Under the pieces are notes generated by a model. It saw only the letters and a list, made by a program, of their open reading frames with translations. It did no database searches and was not told where the DNA came from. The position numbers and the translations under genes are program-made. From Nigrospora sphaerica (taxonomy: Eukaryota > Ascomycota > Sordariomycetes > Amphisphaeriales > Apiosporaceae): DNA of 64,000 nt. The DNA lies in NCBI GenBank assembly GCA_018287875.1, contig JAGVVL010000003.1:34263-98262 (forward strand), in the 5' to 3' direction. Positions 1 to 11,754 of the stretch are shown here, piece by piece (position 1 is the stretch's first letter; each line of letters starts with the position of its first letter).

Positions 1-1554
1 ACGCCCGAGGAAAGACGCTCGGTGGGTCCTCAGCCAGGAACTACATGGTATACCATAGAGGCACAAGGTCATCCTACCAGATGTGGGCCGACCAGGTTGG
101 CGACGCCAGCTACGAGTTTGGGAACTTCCTCCCTTACTTCGAGAAGAGCATCAACTTCACCGGACCCAACATGAACCTCCGCTTTGCCAACGGCACCCCA
201 TCCTATGACGTATCGGTTCTGGGTGACGGCGGGGGCCGCTCTCCGTCTCCTTTTCCAATTACGTCCAGGTGTTTGGTACCTGGGCCACAAAGGGTCTCCA
301 AGCGATTGGCATACCCATCGTCGACGGCTTCCAGAGCGGAAGGCTCCTAGGACAGAGTTACACCATGGTCACCATAGACCCTTCCACGGGTGTCCGTGAC
401 TCGTCCGAAACTTCGTTTCTGCAGGAAGGGCTAGCTTACGACACGTACACCGTGTACCCCTTACCCTTACCAAGCGTATCCTCTTCAACAAGCAGAAGAA
501 GGCGACAGGGGTCCTCGTTAACACGCAGGGTTTCGAATATATGCTGTCGGCTACCAAGGAGGTCATCCTCTCGGCCGGCTTCGTCGGATCGCCCCAGCTC
601 CTCCAGGTATCGGGGATAGGGCCCCGTGATGTCCTCGTCAAGCACAAAATTCCAGTTGTCTCCGACCTCGCAGGTGTAGGGCAGGGCATGCAAGACCATG
701 TCTTCTTCGGCATATCGTACGCCATCAACGGTCCTACCATGTCGACACTTCAGTATCCCGAGTTCGCGGCACAGCAGGCCGAGATTTACCACAAGACGCA
801 CGGCGGCATCTACTCGAACCCGGCGAGCGACGTGATCGGGTGGGAAAAAGTGCCGGCCGCGCTCCGCGCCAAGTGGGACAAGCGAACGCGCGATACGCTG
901 GACACGTACCCGGCCGACTGGCCCGAGGTCGAGTACATCTCGCTCAGCGCCTGGCTCGGATTCCAGCAAGACTCGAGAAACGAGGCGCCGCGGGACGGGA
1001 AGAACTACGCGTCGCTGGCCGTGGCGCTCTGCACGCCGCGCTCGCGGGGCAGCGTCACCATCTCCGGGCCCGACACGGCCACGGCGCCGCTCATCGACCC
1101 CAACTTCCTTGTCGACCCGGCCGACCAGGCCGTCGTCATCGCCGGCTTTAAGCGTGCGCGCGCCTTTGGGCCAGCGACGCCCTGACCGGCATCCGCCTCG
1201 GCGACGAAGCCTTCCCCGGCCCCGCCGTGAAGTCCGACGCCGAGATCCTCGACATCATCAAACGCAGCTACAACACCGTCTACCACGGTGCCTCGACTTG
1301 CCGCATGGGCAAACGCGGCGATAAAGAAGCCGTTGTCGACCCGCAGGGTCGTGTCTTCGGCGTCGAGGGGCTGCGTGTCGTCGATGCTTCCGTGTTTCCT
1401 CTTTTGCCGCCTGGACATCCCATGGCAACGGTTTGTATGTCATCACGCTCTGTCCCTTCAACTCCCATTCCACAGTAATACATGAGAACGAAGCTAACTT
1501 GACACAGATGCTCTCGCCGAGAAGATCGCTTGCAACATCTCGTCCAACTGTTGA
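1..1554 (+). CDS. GMC-family FAD oxidoreductase, 5' end outside window, three frameshifts
   Basis: FAD-dependent alcohol/sugar oxidase or dehydrogenase of the glucose-methanol-choline family; probably secreted by family analogy, but the N-terminus is missing. The sequence begins inside the flavin-binding part with the GMC signature ARGKTLGGSSARNY and continues through the second signature region (LSAGFVGSPQLLQVSGIGP, about 565-625). The C-terminal catalytic block YHGASTCRMG lies at about 1280-1312 and VVDASVFPLLPPGHP at 1378-1422. The last exon follows an intron at 1435-1507 (GTATGT...ACAG) and ends with a TGA at 1552-1554. The frame changes three times by what look like single-base indels: in a G run near 225-235, near 465-475, and at 1168-1172 where one T is missing before GGGCC. 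Between the breaks the protein is well conserved with no internal stops, so either recent decay or sequence error. The family assignment is firm; the substrate cannot be told. Confidence 0.85.
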
Positions 1555-2639
1555 AGAATATAATTCTTACTTCTACCGATTTGAGCTACAGAGGGAGGGC
1601 TGCTGGTGGGGGGTTCATGGGTATTAGCATGATGGGATTACGGCACCGTGCGCAGCCACCAATTATTAACACAGCCCCCAGAGCTGCCTTCATACAGATT
1701 AGTTGCCCCATAGTTATGGCACACGGGTGTTTCCAACCCCCCATTCGTTCCGCGACGCCCCTTTTCCCCTCCAGCATCAGATCCAAAACATGGTACCAGT
1801 GCACATTGGATTCTCTCTCCCGAGGCAACCGGGCGTATCGAGAACTATGATGGCCTTGCCTATGGCTTCGCACCATGGTGAGGCCAGCCTCAGGGCTGGT
1901 GGTCTCCACAGGCTATGAGAGTATCTTGAAGGGGCATCCTAGCTCACTGCTCTGAAGCTTCTTAGCAGCTTCTATAGTGAGGTTAGGCGTTTGCCTGTGA
2001 CGGAAACGCCGAAAACTTTATTTCATTTGTACCCGTTGATAGATCACACGCATTGAAACTCTGGTACATTCAGTGCCTGTTCTTCCAGAAGAGATGGGCA
2101 TAAAAGGCAGTAGATACGACAGGTTCGTTTAGTACTTCATCCTTGTCACTTCTTTAGCCAACAGTGGAAATTTAAAGTTTCAAGCCATCCTGCCGAGGCA
2201 TTGGTCGTACATATCAACTAGCTTTTCGGTACCCCCAGATTAAGTGGCTCAGGAAAGTTTCCCAAGTAAGTTTATGCAGACAGCTAAGCCGTACAAGCCA
2301 GAAAGTAGGGAACATGGTCCTTGTAGTCTGGTGCTGCTCAGGTATATAGACTGGGATGGCAGTCCTGGGTGATGACAGTTGAGCCATCCATTATCAATAC
2401 TGTTTGGTTGCCTCTCTGACTTGGAAGAACCATGCTACGCTATTCGGTCGTAATTTCCTTACTGCTCACTAGCTCAAGAGCTGACATGTGATAAGAAAGA
2501 TAGGGGTTGTAAATTCGAGCAGGAACGTTTATTTAATACGGCATTTCTTCGTCTGTTCTTCCATCCTGATTAGGCATCATTTGTCCAAAGTCACAAACCC
2601 CCACCGCATTTAATCCCACTCGCTTTTCTCACTGACGAC
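1555..2639. other. intergenic, no gene recognised
   Basis: Only short frames with no family resemblance. It holds the 3' flank of the oxidoreductase and the upstream region of the secreted-protein gene at 2640. Confidence 0.5.
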
Positions 2640-3401
2640 ATGCACTACTTCAATGCTCTCTTGCTCTCTCTTGTAGCGCATGCAGCTCCGGGCCACCACA
2701 TCTTGGAAGACAGAGCGGAGGATACCTCTCTTTCCGAGGAAACGGTCCGCCTTTCCGGGGTTAAGCCGTTCTCACCATGGGCGGGATACTTCGAAGGAAA
2801 GGGATACAACAGAAGCCAGATAGGTATCGATGCCTGCGACCAAGTCAATCCGTCTCCAAAGGACGAAGGATGGTTACTTTCGCAAGCGACTTGCAACCGG
2901 CAAGACACCAATCTTACTACTTTCAATGTCGATTGCGCCGCCAAAGCGGACAAAAGCCCTACCAGAAAGCAACAGAACGCTTGTGGCCAAGGTTTGATGT
3001 GTACCGAATACCATGGCCGGAATCAGACGGACGGGTCCGCCTGGGATGTGACGTGCGCTCCCTCCCAGACTTTCCGTCAATTCCAAGTCGATTGGATGTT
3101 CTCGCCAGTCACATGCAGTGCTTATTACCAGAATGACCTCCAGGACAACAAACCCGTGAAAATTTCGCTTCAAGTCAACGTGGTCGACCTCGACAAGCTA
3201 AATCGAGTCGCGCCCCAAGAAATCCACTTCATAATGAACAACAAGACCAGAATCGGCGTCCAACGAAGCAATGACTTGGTTGTGGGATCGGCGCCCATCA
3301 CCGTTCCTCAGGGCTCCCAGGTTCAAGCATGTGTTGCGGCTGACCGCGATCAAACAGTCTGGGATTTGGCCAATCTTGTGGCCTTGAATATTATCGACTG
3401 A
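2640..3401 (+). CDS. secreted cysteine-containing hypothetical protein, 253 aa
   Basis: Single uninterrupted frame of 253 codons. The first 16-18 residues (MHYFNALLLSLVAHAAPG) form a short hydrophobic signal peptide with a likely cut after Ala-His-Ala. The mature part has eight cysteines, an even number consistent with disulphides, and four N-glycosylation sequons (NRS, NLT, NQT, NKT), so it should be an extracellular or cell-wall protein. I recognise no catalytic motif or named domain. The ATG at 2640 is the first in frame and is directly followed by the signal peptide. Nothing in the neighbours (frameshifted GMC oxidoreductase upstream, F-box-like gene downstream on the other strand) defines its job. 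It could be a candidate effector or a small extracellular binding protein, but this is inference from secretion and Cys content only. One of the few genes here with no frame disruption. Confidence 0.75.
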   Translation: MHYFNALLLSLVAHAAPGHHILEDRAEDTSLSEETVRLSGVKPFSPWAGYFEGKGYNRSQIGIDACDQVNPSPKDEGWLLSQATCNRQDTNLTTFNVDCAAKADKSPTRKQQNACGQGLMCTEYHGRNQTDGSAWDVTCAPSQTFRQFQVDWMFSPVTCSAYYQNDLQDNKPVKISLQVNVVDLDKLNRVAPQEIHFIMNNKTRIGVQRSNDLVVGSAPITVPQGSQVQACVAADRDQTVWDLANLVALNIID

Positions 3402-4354
3402 GCCACAATGGAACGTGTGAGCCACAGACCAATTTGACTAGATGGCCGGCAGTAGGCAGTTTCTGACAAGGCGCGACGAAAGCCCAAGCAGAAATGCGGA
3501 GGAGGGCCAACGCAGATTGCTGGAGTCAATAGGTGTTGGCAGGAATACAGTTAAATATGTTGCGCCATGCTATCCGTTACCGCTTTTTATACCAGCCCAC
3601 CCTTCACAGGGGCATCTTTGTACGAGATCGAGTTCTGGGAATTCGGGATCATTTGGACTCATTTAAATTTACCCTCTTCGTCCATATAACGTCCTCGCAA
3701 CTCTTGATAGGGGCGACGTAGACTCTAAGTTGTTCTGTTGGTGGGTCGTTGGCAGTGCAGGGGTTCCTGTTGCTATCAAAAATACCTTCAAACTCACGAC
3801 AGGACAGACATCCGTGCAATCCAGAGCGATGGGGTGGATGGACGCCGACACAATTGTCGCCAGCTAAAAGCAACACGGCAATCCCGTGACCATCGTCCAT
3901 GTAGTCATAAACAAGGTCGCTTGCAGCACTTCCTTTCATGACGCCAGTCGGGTCCTCTATCCGTCGGACTCTGGGATGCTTTCATCCCGCACCAAAGGTC
4001 AGTCGGGCTTGCGGCTACACAAAGACTAAACAGCGACGGTGGAAGTCGTCTTCATCCGGCAGTGGACCTGCTCGCATCGGCGTTCGCACGCGAAGGGAAG
4101 TCCCTCCAGAGAGCCAAGTTTCTCCCTCTTGCAATCTGGCCTCGGCTAAGCGCATTCTCTTCCCGGCATATCCGTGTCCGACCCGATACACCTGCCCTGG
4201 GCCTGGGGAGATAATAAAAGTTTAGCCGGCTTTTACTATAATTGTTCACCGCGATAATCGCTCGCTTAGCCCATTCTATGCGTCTATCAGGTGCAGGATG
4301 CTAATCACCAATGTCTCATTCTTCTTTAAATTAATCGCCCATTTACCTCCCATA
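3402..4354. other. intergenic, no gene recognised
   Basis: 3' flanks of the convergent genes on either side; short overlapping frames without family resemblance. Confidence 0.5.
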
Positions 4355-5789
4355 TTATCTGTCTGATATAAAATCGCCCAAGCGATCGTTGAACTCCTCC
4401 TCTCCCGGCCCACCGTTTTCAAGAGTGAAATATTCCAGTTTTGGGAATCGGCGCGCAAAGGACTCGGCTAGTTCCCTAACCCGCTTCCTCGACGGATGAC
4501 CTTCTTCGCCACCATCTGGGTCGTGATCTTCAGGCCATAACCTGCTGTGGTCAAGGGACAAGCCAAGGTCCAAAGACTGGATACTATCCGAGACCACGCC
4601 GGCGCCCTCCCAGTCAATCGATATGTGAGACACGCTGAGGTCTCTGAGTTTTGGGCAATGACGACCAAGCGACTCGATGGACTGTAACGTGAGTGGACGA
4701 CCGCTCGACTGAAAGTTGAATAACTTGAGCACTATGACTTTGGGCAGGCGGCGTGCAATACTGTCAATCATGGTGTCATCCAAACCCTCGATACGCACCT
4801 CGTTCAGCTCATCGGCCACCAGGCGTTCAAGCTCTGGGCACTTCTCGGCAATGAGCAGCAGATCCACTGCTTCGAAGCTTGCGCTACTCTCAAACTTCAA
4901 TACCAATTCTTTTAACCGCGGGTAGTTGACAAAGCCCTCAAGCCCGGTGCACGGCTGCAATAACGTGGTATGTAACGTGGTCAGGCTGGGGAGGGTGCGA
5001 CTGAGAAGGCCAACCCCACGGCTCGAGATAGCTGTATAGAGGTGTTTCAGGGCCGGGAAGCTGGGATAATCGCCCTGGATCCAATCATCGTGGATGACGG
5101 CGAGATTCAACAGCTCCAGATCCGTGTACTTGCCCACTGCGTCGAAGGCAGCCCGCGTCCAGAGGTCTCGAAATCCAGCTTCGAGCATGAGAGACTTCAG
5201 ATGGGTGAAACAGCAGAGGAAGCGCAACAGACCGTCCTGCGTTATGGTGTTGGACGGGGAGCACAGATTTAGGTGCTCAAGGTCTGGACAACGGGTGCGC
5301 AGTTGGTCCAGAAACGCGTCAGAAAGCCCACTCCCGCGAGAGGTCGAATTCGCGCAGGCCCGACTGCTGTGCATATTGGATGACGATGTCACCCTTGTTC
5401 AGGCTCTCAGCGTTGTCGGAATCAAAGAAGGCGACTTCTCGGAGTTGTGGGTACTGCAGACAGGCCAGGTCGTCATGCCATCGTGCTTCGTCCCCATAGG
5501 GCCATTCCTCTGCTGGTTCGGAAAAATAGAGAATGTGGACAAAATTGGCGTAGAGTTGAGCACGCTCGCGGCTGCGCTGACTGATCTCTACAAGCTGGCG
5601 AATGCCCGGAGTGACATGACCGGCCGTGGCGGAATTGTACCGAGAACCGCAACCGTACCACAGGATGCGCGATGTTTCTCGGAAAAAGAGACGATTGATC
5701 AAGAGGCAAATGTGTAAGTAGCCTCGTTCGCCACTCGCCGTGTTGATGATGGCGGCGACGACCTCGGGAAGTAGGAGAGCGCGGTGCAT
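4355..5789 (-). CDS. F-box/LRR-like protein, one frameshift
   Basis: Putative substrate adaptor of an SCF-type ubiquitin ligase. The N-terminus (start 5789) reads MHRALLLPEVVAAIINTA, followed by a Leu/Ile-rich segment LHICLLINRLFFRETSRILW, the usual spacing of a degenerate fungal F-box. The following 430 or so residues contain repeated LxxL.L blocks (PDLEHLNLCS, THLKSLMLEAG, DLELLNLAV, PRLKELVLKFE, PKLRDLSVSHI) typical of irregular leucine-rich repeats, ending with a C-terminal KLEYFTLENGG motif. The frame changes once near 5325-5340 (DLSR to GSGLSDAF, in a CGCGGGAG context). On either side the coding is clean, so this is a one-base indel or a sequence error, not an intron (too short). The target protein is unknown. 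F-box assignment is moderate because the box itself is degenerate. Confidence 0.65.
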
Positions 5790-7132
5790 GGCCGAGTTGC
5801 GAGCCGTGCGAAATCAGAGTTCCGAGGGGAAGGGGAAAGAGACCACAACCTGTTCAGAGATTCAGACGAGGTCGGAGAGCTTTCTTTGGTGGTTTGTCGT
5901 TACGGTACGGTGAGCCGGGCATTCGGTGTTGGTCGTGCGATTCGGTCACTGCATGGGAAAACCCAGGTCGGAAGGAAAATCACAGCATGGGTGCTGCGGA
6001 AGGTGCAAGCCTGATATGGATCACGTGGACGCACGTACCACCATATGAGGGGTTCTTTCGTCTGCCGTCGTGCGACTACAATGGTTACGGTAAGCGAGAC
6101 GTAGGTCTCTGAGGCGATGACGGTGATACTGATGATTTTGGTGGCTCATCTTCAGCTGGCGGGGCGTTACGCTGGTCCCCATAGCAGATCCGTCAGTGAA
6201 TCCAGGTAGGGTGGTTCAACACATAGATGCCCATCCACTGCACTAAACAATTGCTGAGGCGCATCCCACCACACCTTGGCCAGTGCGGCCCTTGCCGCCT
6301 GCGCCTCCTTCCTCAGCCAGAATTCCGGGGTTTGCCCGCTTATCCCACCACACTCCCCGGCTTTCATAGTAAGCATGCTGTTTTATTACATCTTAAGGTA
6401 TGCGGATGCGGGGAGGGACCTACATATTACGCGTTGTCAATCGCTCGTCCTGACTTGTTCTATTCTGAACGATGTGGCCGGCTTACTACGAGGGTTCCTA
6501 TCTAAATCAAGTAGCGCTCTCCGCCGCTCCATTGAAAGTGCATGCATCCCGGATTCTTCACCAGGAGACGTTAGAGACTTTCGTCTTCGTGCAGCCCACA
6601 TAATAAGCAATCCGCTAGCATAGAATTACCATTACGTACTGCCGAGAGCTCAGACTGGTAGCTCATGCACCATGTCATAGCTGCCCTGCCTATCCGAAGC
6701 TAACCTGGAATCACTCCTGCGACCTAATTATATTGCCAATTAGCACCGACGGAGAAGGACTTAGGCCTGGTACCGTAATGTAGTCCGCAACCTTGTGTGG
6801 AAGAAAATCAGTCTGAAATGGGAAAAGTGACGGTGGTTGGCTGACACTTCACCGAATCCATGATTCGTCATATTGATTTCGACTCCAATGGCGAGTTTCG
6901 GGAGCTGATTACTCTGCAATGCTGTGTCTGTTTCTGTTAACCTGTAATTTGTAACCAAGAAAAAGCAGGCAACCCTAGAAGGAGTTCTATAAAGCGGACA
7001 GAAAGCACCTCGTCTTTCGAATCATCTCATTACTCACAGCAGCACTCACAAAACAGCTTCTACTACCATCGAACACTTCAGAACTTATACCAATTTAACT
7101 CCTTCCAAGCACATCCATCAAAGGCCGCAAAA
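5790..7132. other. intergenic with a possible gene fragment at 6167-6376 (minus)
   Basis: Mostly featureless. A 69-codon minus-strand frame at 6167-6376 contains ALAKVWWDAPQQLFSAV, which faintly resembles the post-F-box helix seen in fungal F-box proteins. It has no partner exons and I do not call it a gene. The last 150 bases are the promoter and leader of the gene at 7133. Confidence 0.35.
6988..6993 (+). promoter_or_regulatory. TATA box of the secreted-protein gene at 7133
   Basis: TATAAA 145 bases upstream of the ATG at 7133, followed by a CT/CA-rich leader with several CACA and CAAA motifs typical of highly expressed fungal genes. Confidence 0.45.
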
Positions 7133-7725
7133 ATGCAGTTCTCTACCCAGCTTGTCTCCTTCCTCTTTCTGGCCGCCCCGGCCCTCATCTCCGCGGCCCC
7201 GGCCGCTGACGTCAACAGCGCCCAGCTGGACACGCGCACCGCCGAGGACTTCGGCGCCGCCGCCGCCGACTTCGACTTCACCAAGCGGGCGGTCGAGGTG
7301 CTATTCGCCCGCGATGAGACGTGCAATGCGAAGCGCCCCGGCAAGAACGACCCAGAAGGCCAGAAGAAGTACGACGAGAACCAGCGGAAGATGGCCGACG
7401 CCACCAAGTTGGCCCACCAGGGCCAGAGCGCCTGCCCCAGCACCAGCCGCAACGACTTCAGCAAGTCCAAGGACAAGAAGAAACGCGAGGGTATCAAGTC
7501 CAAGTGCCTTAACGGCTACCGCCAGTGAGTTCAACCCGAGTACCTTGTCTGGCTGTCGAGAGAAATTCGGACGGGTTGCTAACATCTTGGAACAGGTGCG
7601 TCACGCAGCGCAAGGCCGCCAACAAGGCTTGCCAGGCCATGGGCGGCGAAGTCGATGCTGGCCACCAGACGGCCATCAAGGTCTGCGAAACCCAGCGCGA
7701 CTATTGGAACAGCCAGAAGCCTTAG
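7133..7725 (+). CDS. small secreted cysteine-rich protein, 173 aa, one intron
   Basis: Exons 7133-7524 and 7596-7725 joined by a 71-nt intron with GTGAGT donor, TGCTAAC branch point at about 7577-7583 and ACAG acceptor; the splice keeps frame and gives 173 residues. The N-terminal 21 or so residues (MQFSTQLVSFLFLAAPALIS) are a clear signal peptide. A pro-region rich in Ala/Asp follows and ends with a Kex2-type Lys-Arg at about residue 45. The mature part is very basic, with six cysteines and no transmembrane segment; the last three cysteines lie across the splice site and in exon 2. The layout of signal, pro-peptide, dibasic site and even Cys number fits a secreted effector or antimicrobial-like small protein, but I recognise no family. 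Coding is GC-rich and intact, standing directly beside an AT-rich repeat block. Confidence 0.8.
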
Positions 7726-8129
7726 GCTCTTAATTTCCCGACGTGAGAATCTGGTATGGCTTGAAGCAAGCCAAAGAACGCGAATCTTATGGGTTGTCTA
7801 GGCGGCGGTTGAGGTGACGGCGTTAGGATGGGTCTTCGGCCGGATTTTGGAGTTCATTCATTGGCATCTTTGGGTATATTTCGTTGAAGTCTCGTCGTTT
7901 TTCAATCTTTGCTTGCATGAAGTGCCTTTACTTGGAGACGTAGCATGCGTTGTCCGTACAATGAATTCATTTTTAAAGTGAATCTAGAGCCCGCTAAATG
8001 GGAGCTATCGCGGTATTTCTTCTCAGAAATAAACGGTTATTTCGAGCTAGGTATGAGAGATGGAGCTTACGTGAAGGCTTGACGTTGCAGAGGCCAAAAT
8101 ATATTGATAGACACGCCGGGGTAGAATTG
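7726..8129. other. 3' flank of the small secreted gene, no gene
   Basis: Untranslated and intergenic sequence between the stop at 7725 and the transposon terminal repeat at 8130. Confidence 0.5.
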
Positions 8130-9074
8130 AGTTCAAGGATCCCCATTTGGGCTCCCCACATTTGGGCCCCCAAAACCAGCCACCGAATTTCCAGCCCCTC
8201 GATTTCTTTTTGTATTTACTTTAGCAAATTTGCTTCAATCTATCCGAAATTTAATGTCTAGATTTGATTTCTTATTAAAAAGTAATAATTAAAGCAGAAC
8301 TTTAATAAGCCCTAACTGCTATTGTAGCTAAGGGTGGAATTAAGTAGACCTCTTGAAATTATGATATACCGAAGTTAACACTTTAAAACCGAATTAAAGG
8401 TCATTAACTTAAACTAGAAGCCTTTGTAGACTAATAAAGGCTTAGAATAGTTTCAAAAGAGCTACTTATAACTTAGATCCTAACTTAACAGCGTGTTAAT
8501 AGCGCTTTAATTAAGGTAATTCACTTCTAGTTCCGATATCTTCAACTACTAGAGATCTAAAGGGTGAAGCCGGCTAACTACTATAATATAGGTAAATTAG
8601 GACTCTTAGAAGGTGCAAAATCGAATAGTCTAGTATTTAAAGATTTGGAAAAACGCTTAGTTTAAAAGAAACAGCCTATTTATTATACTTAGACGTTCTT
8701 TATTAAATGTATCTTTACTTAAGACCGCTCTTTACCTTTATTAATCATTTTCAAAGGTAAAGTATTTTAATAATAATAATTCCTAGTTAATTTAAGCTAA
8801 TTTAAAAGCTAGCAGTTTATTATAACTGAAAATAAATGGATTATAAATAAAACAGTGCTCGAGTAGCTTAAAAGATCTTTATTTTAAATACTACCTTAAA
8901 ATAACATTCTAAATACCCCCTACTTATTATAAACGGCTATAATAGCTATATAACGACTAATTTTATATTCTAATGCTTCTTTTATTAAATATATTTTCTT
9001 TTTTTACCCACTTATATATCTTATATCTTTTAACCTCTCGATTTAGCCGTTTTTAGTTCCTTAAAATCGGTATA

Positions 9075-9653
9075 TGTTAGAAGTGGTGTTTTGATCTGAA
9101 GAGGAAGCAACCTTTTTTATGAGGGCTCTTTCGATCTCGGAGGTCGTTTCTTATAAAGAAACACGGAAGAATAAGGAACTTCTCTGCAAGAGGAACGAAA
9201 GTGTATTTTGTGTGCTTGCTTGCTTGCTTGCTTGCTTCAAATAGACTAGATACACGGAGAGGGGAGATTTAGCCTTTACTTATACCTGTTAAACCCTTAT
9301 CCTCTTAGTAATACAAAGAGGAAGACGCATAAGTGATTGCGTAAGTGATTACGTGGCTTAGAAGCATATGGAACCTTATAGAGGTTCGTGGAGCCTCATG
9401 GAGGCTCGTGAGAGCTTCAGGGAGCCACGTAGAAACTCGTGGAAGCTCGTAGAAACTTGCAGAAGCTTCTGCGTGGCGTACGCCACGCTTGTGGATAAAG
9501 TGGGCCATGCTTGCGGGTAAGCTGGCCCGTGCTCCAGGGTAGGCTGGCCCGAGCTCTAGGATAGGCTCGGTTAAAGGACTAGCTTTTCGTTAAGTGCATA
9601 GCTTAGTCTGTAGTGACAGAGAACGGTATAGGATAAGTCCTATACCTGCAACA
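9075..9653. repeat. putative solo LTR, 579 bp
   Basis: Begins TGTTAGAAGTGG and ends CCTGCAACA, the TGTTA...AACA ends common in Copia-type LTRs. It is flanked by GTATA on the left and ATATA on the right, a 5-bp duplication with one G-to-A difference. It includes a GC-richer patch (9360-9560) with repeated GTGGAAGCTCGT-like words that stands out from the AT-rich host transposon. Confidence 0.5.
9214..9237. repeat. (GCTT)6 tetranucleotide microsatellite
   Basis: Six uninterrupted GCTT units inside the putative solo LTR at 9075-9653. Confidence 0.85.
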
Positions 9654-9946
9654 ATATATTAAAAAGAGCTTAAATTTTTAATTTCCTTAGCGGACTTAAC
9701 TGTAGTTAACAAATGGAATTTTCTTACCTACTATTAAAAGGTTTATTGAGCTGGGCTTACTAATTAGAATATCTAGAATAGGTAAGAAGCCGCCGGTTTT
9801 TAGTTAGTTAATATAGTTAAACCGCTTTTAAGCTAGAATCTAGTTTAAAATATATATTAATTAACACCCGATATGATAAAAGTAAAGCAATCCTACTTTA
9901 ATAAAGCTTTCTTAACACTCTTAAAGAGATCTTATACTTCTATAGT

Positions 9947-10269
9947 AGAACAGACAAACACTAGGTGTAGTGCCTGGTGGAAAGACGCGGTCGTGAGGTC
10001 GATCCCTGATAATGTGATAGACATGCCCTCGATTTAGGACGTGCAAGTCCTTGATCGAGGGTATGTCTATCACCCAAGTAAAAGTGAGGTCCAACTGGGA
10101 CAATAACTGGGACAAAACGGTTACGAGTGATGGTCTCAAAAGATAAAAAGAAGTGAACATGTCTTGTTGTTGTCTTGTCTCTACGGTGGAAGCTGGACGG
10201 CTACTTATAGGTGCAAGTCCTTGATCAGACCCCTGGCATTGGGTACTTATGTACCCTAGCCCCGTCTCA
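9947..10269 (-). repeat. solo LTR (323 bp) of the gypsy element found at 45.9-58.1 kb
   Basis: Nearly identical over its full 323 bp to the two LTRs at 45855-46177 and 57822-58144. It is flanked by a perfect 5-bp duplication ATAGT (9942-9946 and 10270-10274). It sits inside the pogo relic. It lost the first TGATCA palindrome of the LTR (TGATCG here) and has a few G/A differences, yet is far less mutated than the DNA around it, so it arrived after most of the RIP damage to its host element. Confidence 0.9.
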
Positions 10270-10731
10270 ATAGTGGTTTGGTCAACTTTAAAGAAGACGT
10301 CGGACTTTAAGAACCAAGTATAGCTTTTGAATTAGCTAGTAAAACACTTAACTATATAATAGCTACTCTTTTAAAAGATTTAAAAGGCCTTTAATAAGAA
10401 GATTATTTAATTAGCTACTATATAAAGGCAAATTTAGGCTTTCAAAGCTAAGATCAAGATTATTAAACTATAGAAGAGGAAGAAAGTAAATTTAAGCCCT
10501 AACTCAAAGTTCGCAAATATCGAAGACATCCACCCAGCTTAATTAGCGGTTAGGGAAATTGAAGTTGATCTAGATGAAGAGAGCGATAGCGAAAGCCTAA
10601 GTGAGGCTGGTTCTTATATTAAGGTTGTTATTAATTAAGGCTGCATCTGAAGTTCTATTGAAAGGTTTGGTTTTAAGCGTGGTGTTGCTGGGGGCCCAAA
10701 TGTGGGGGGGCCCAAATGGGGTCCTCGAACT

Positions 10732-11754
10732 TAAGGTCTCTTACAGAAAATGTGCACCTTAAAAGTGTATTTCAGCTACCCCTTCAGCCACCGCAAGAAG
10801 CATTGCTCCTGAGATCATACACTAAATGGACGTGGTTGCGTCTGGGCTTAAAGGGAAACAACATGAGCTGACACACATACTCATCCTACAACTTGAAGAA
10901 CAAAGTGCCGTTGCGGATGAAATTCCAGTGGCTACATCAATGCTAGCCTTGTAACATCGCAGTGGGGTCATATATCGAAATCCGGAAGGCCGGATATAAC
11001 AGTGACATCGGGGAATCCTGCCATATTTTCTGTGAGGTATTAATGGGTATTTGACGACTAAGCTCTATGTAACACGCCGCGCCAATCGGTGTCGCCAGGT
11101 GGGTCAGCAAAAGAGGATGCAGTGCACTTGTTCCGCAGTTCATATTGACTATGGCGAGCATGGGTACTTTAAACATCAGTCCCGTTATCTGGCCGAAGGA
11201 GGCAGCCAACGTTTTGTGCAAAGCATCTCCGGAGACCTAAAAGCCATCGGCACACGCGAATATAGTGGCCGATGAATCAACGGCTATATAGTTTCCACTA
11301 AATTAGCTTGCTGTAGTTTCCGGGGTTTAATAGAGGGCTGCATGGCATGTTGGCTCGAGACTTCACGTCAGCGGCGCCCCTTCTTAATTTCAGACGAATC
11401 GATAATTGTCGCAACTTTCCCTCGATGGCGAACTCCATTGGGGCATCTTGCGCTCGGGTCACTCGAAGTCGCGGCAGGTATCCAAGATGGAACAGAGGTG
11501 GACTAGTGTGCGCTGTTGGGCGTGGCGCTGTTAACGTCGTGGCAGCTGTTGAGCCAGTCGGTAAGGGCGTAACTGCCGGCACCTATGGCGACATAAACTA
11601 CATAGAAAACTCCAAGGCAGGGTCTACATGTCAGCCTGGTACCAGAGTTCTCAAAGGCTAAGCATTAAGACAAGGTGCTAACGGTTGCCACCTGAGCTGG
11701 TTCCGTAATGCTACAGTCTACTCGCCTCTCGTTAGCGCCGACCCTCATTGCGTA
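10732..11754. other. intergenic, about 1 kb, no gene recognised
   Basis: Balanced base composition, only short unsupported frames; separates the two transposon nests. Confidence 0.5.

Larger units (their letters stand above)
8130..10731 (+). mobile_element. RIP-degraded Fot1/pogo-type DNA transposon with two inserted solo LTRs
   Basis: Imperfect terminal inverted repeats of about 44 bp at 8130-8173 and 10688-10731, both built on CCCCATTTGGGC and CACATTTGGGCCCC. Between them the DNA is strongly AT-rich with frequent TAA/TAG, as expected after RIP. The part before the right end (about 10280-10640) still reads, with in-frame stops, as the C-terminal tail of a pogo-family transposase: a TPRKS-like segment, then KRKKV, PNSKFANIEDI and an acidic DLDEESDSESLSEAG stretch. 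Without its two insertions (9075-9653, 9947-10269) the element would be about 1.7 kb, close to typical Fot1-type length. The flanking dinucleotides are TG (left) and TA (right), so a TA duplication is only plausible. Confidence 0.7.

Noticed and set aside
6167..6376. F-box-like minus-strand fragment
   Set aside because: Only one weak phrase (ALAKVWWDAPQQLF), no start context, no second exon.
9214..9237. Short (GCTT)n as a CRISPR or telomere-like array
   Set aside because: Uniform tetranucleotide without spacers, internal to a repeat; an ordinary microsatellite.
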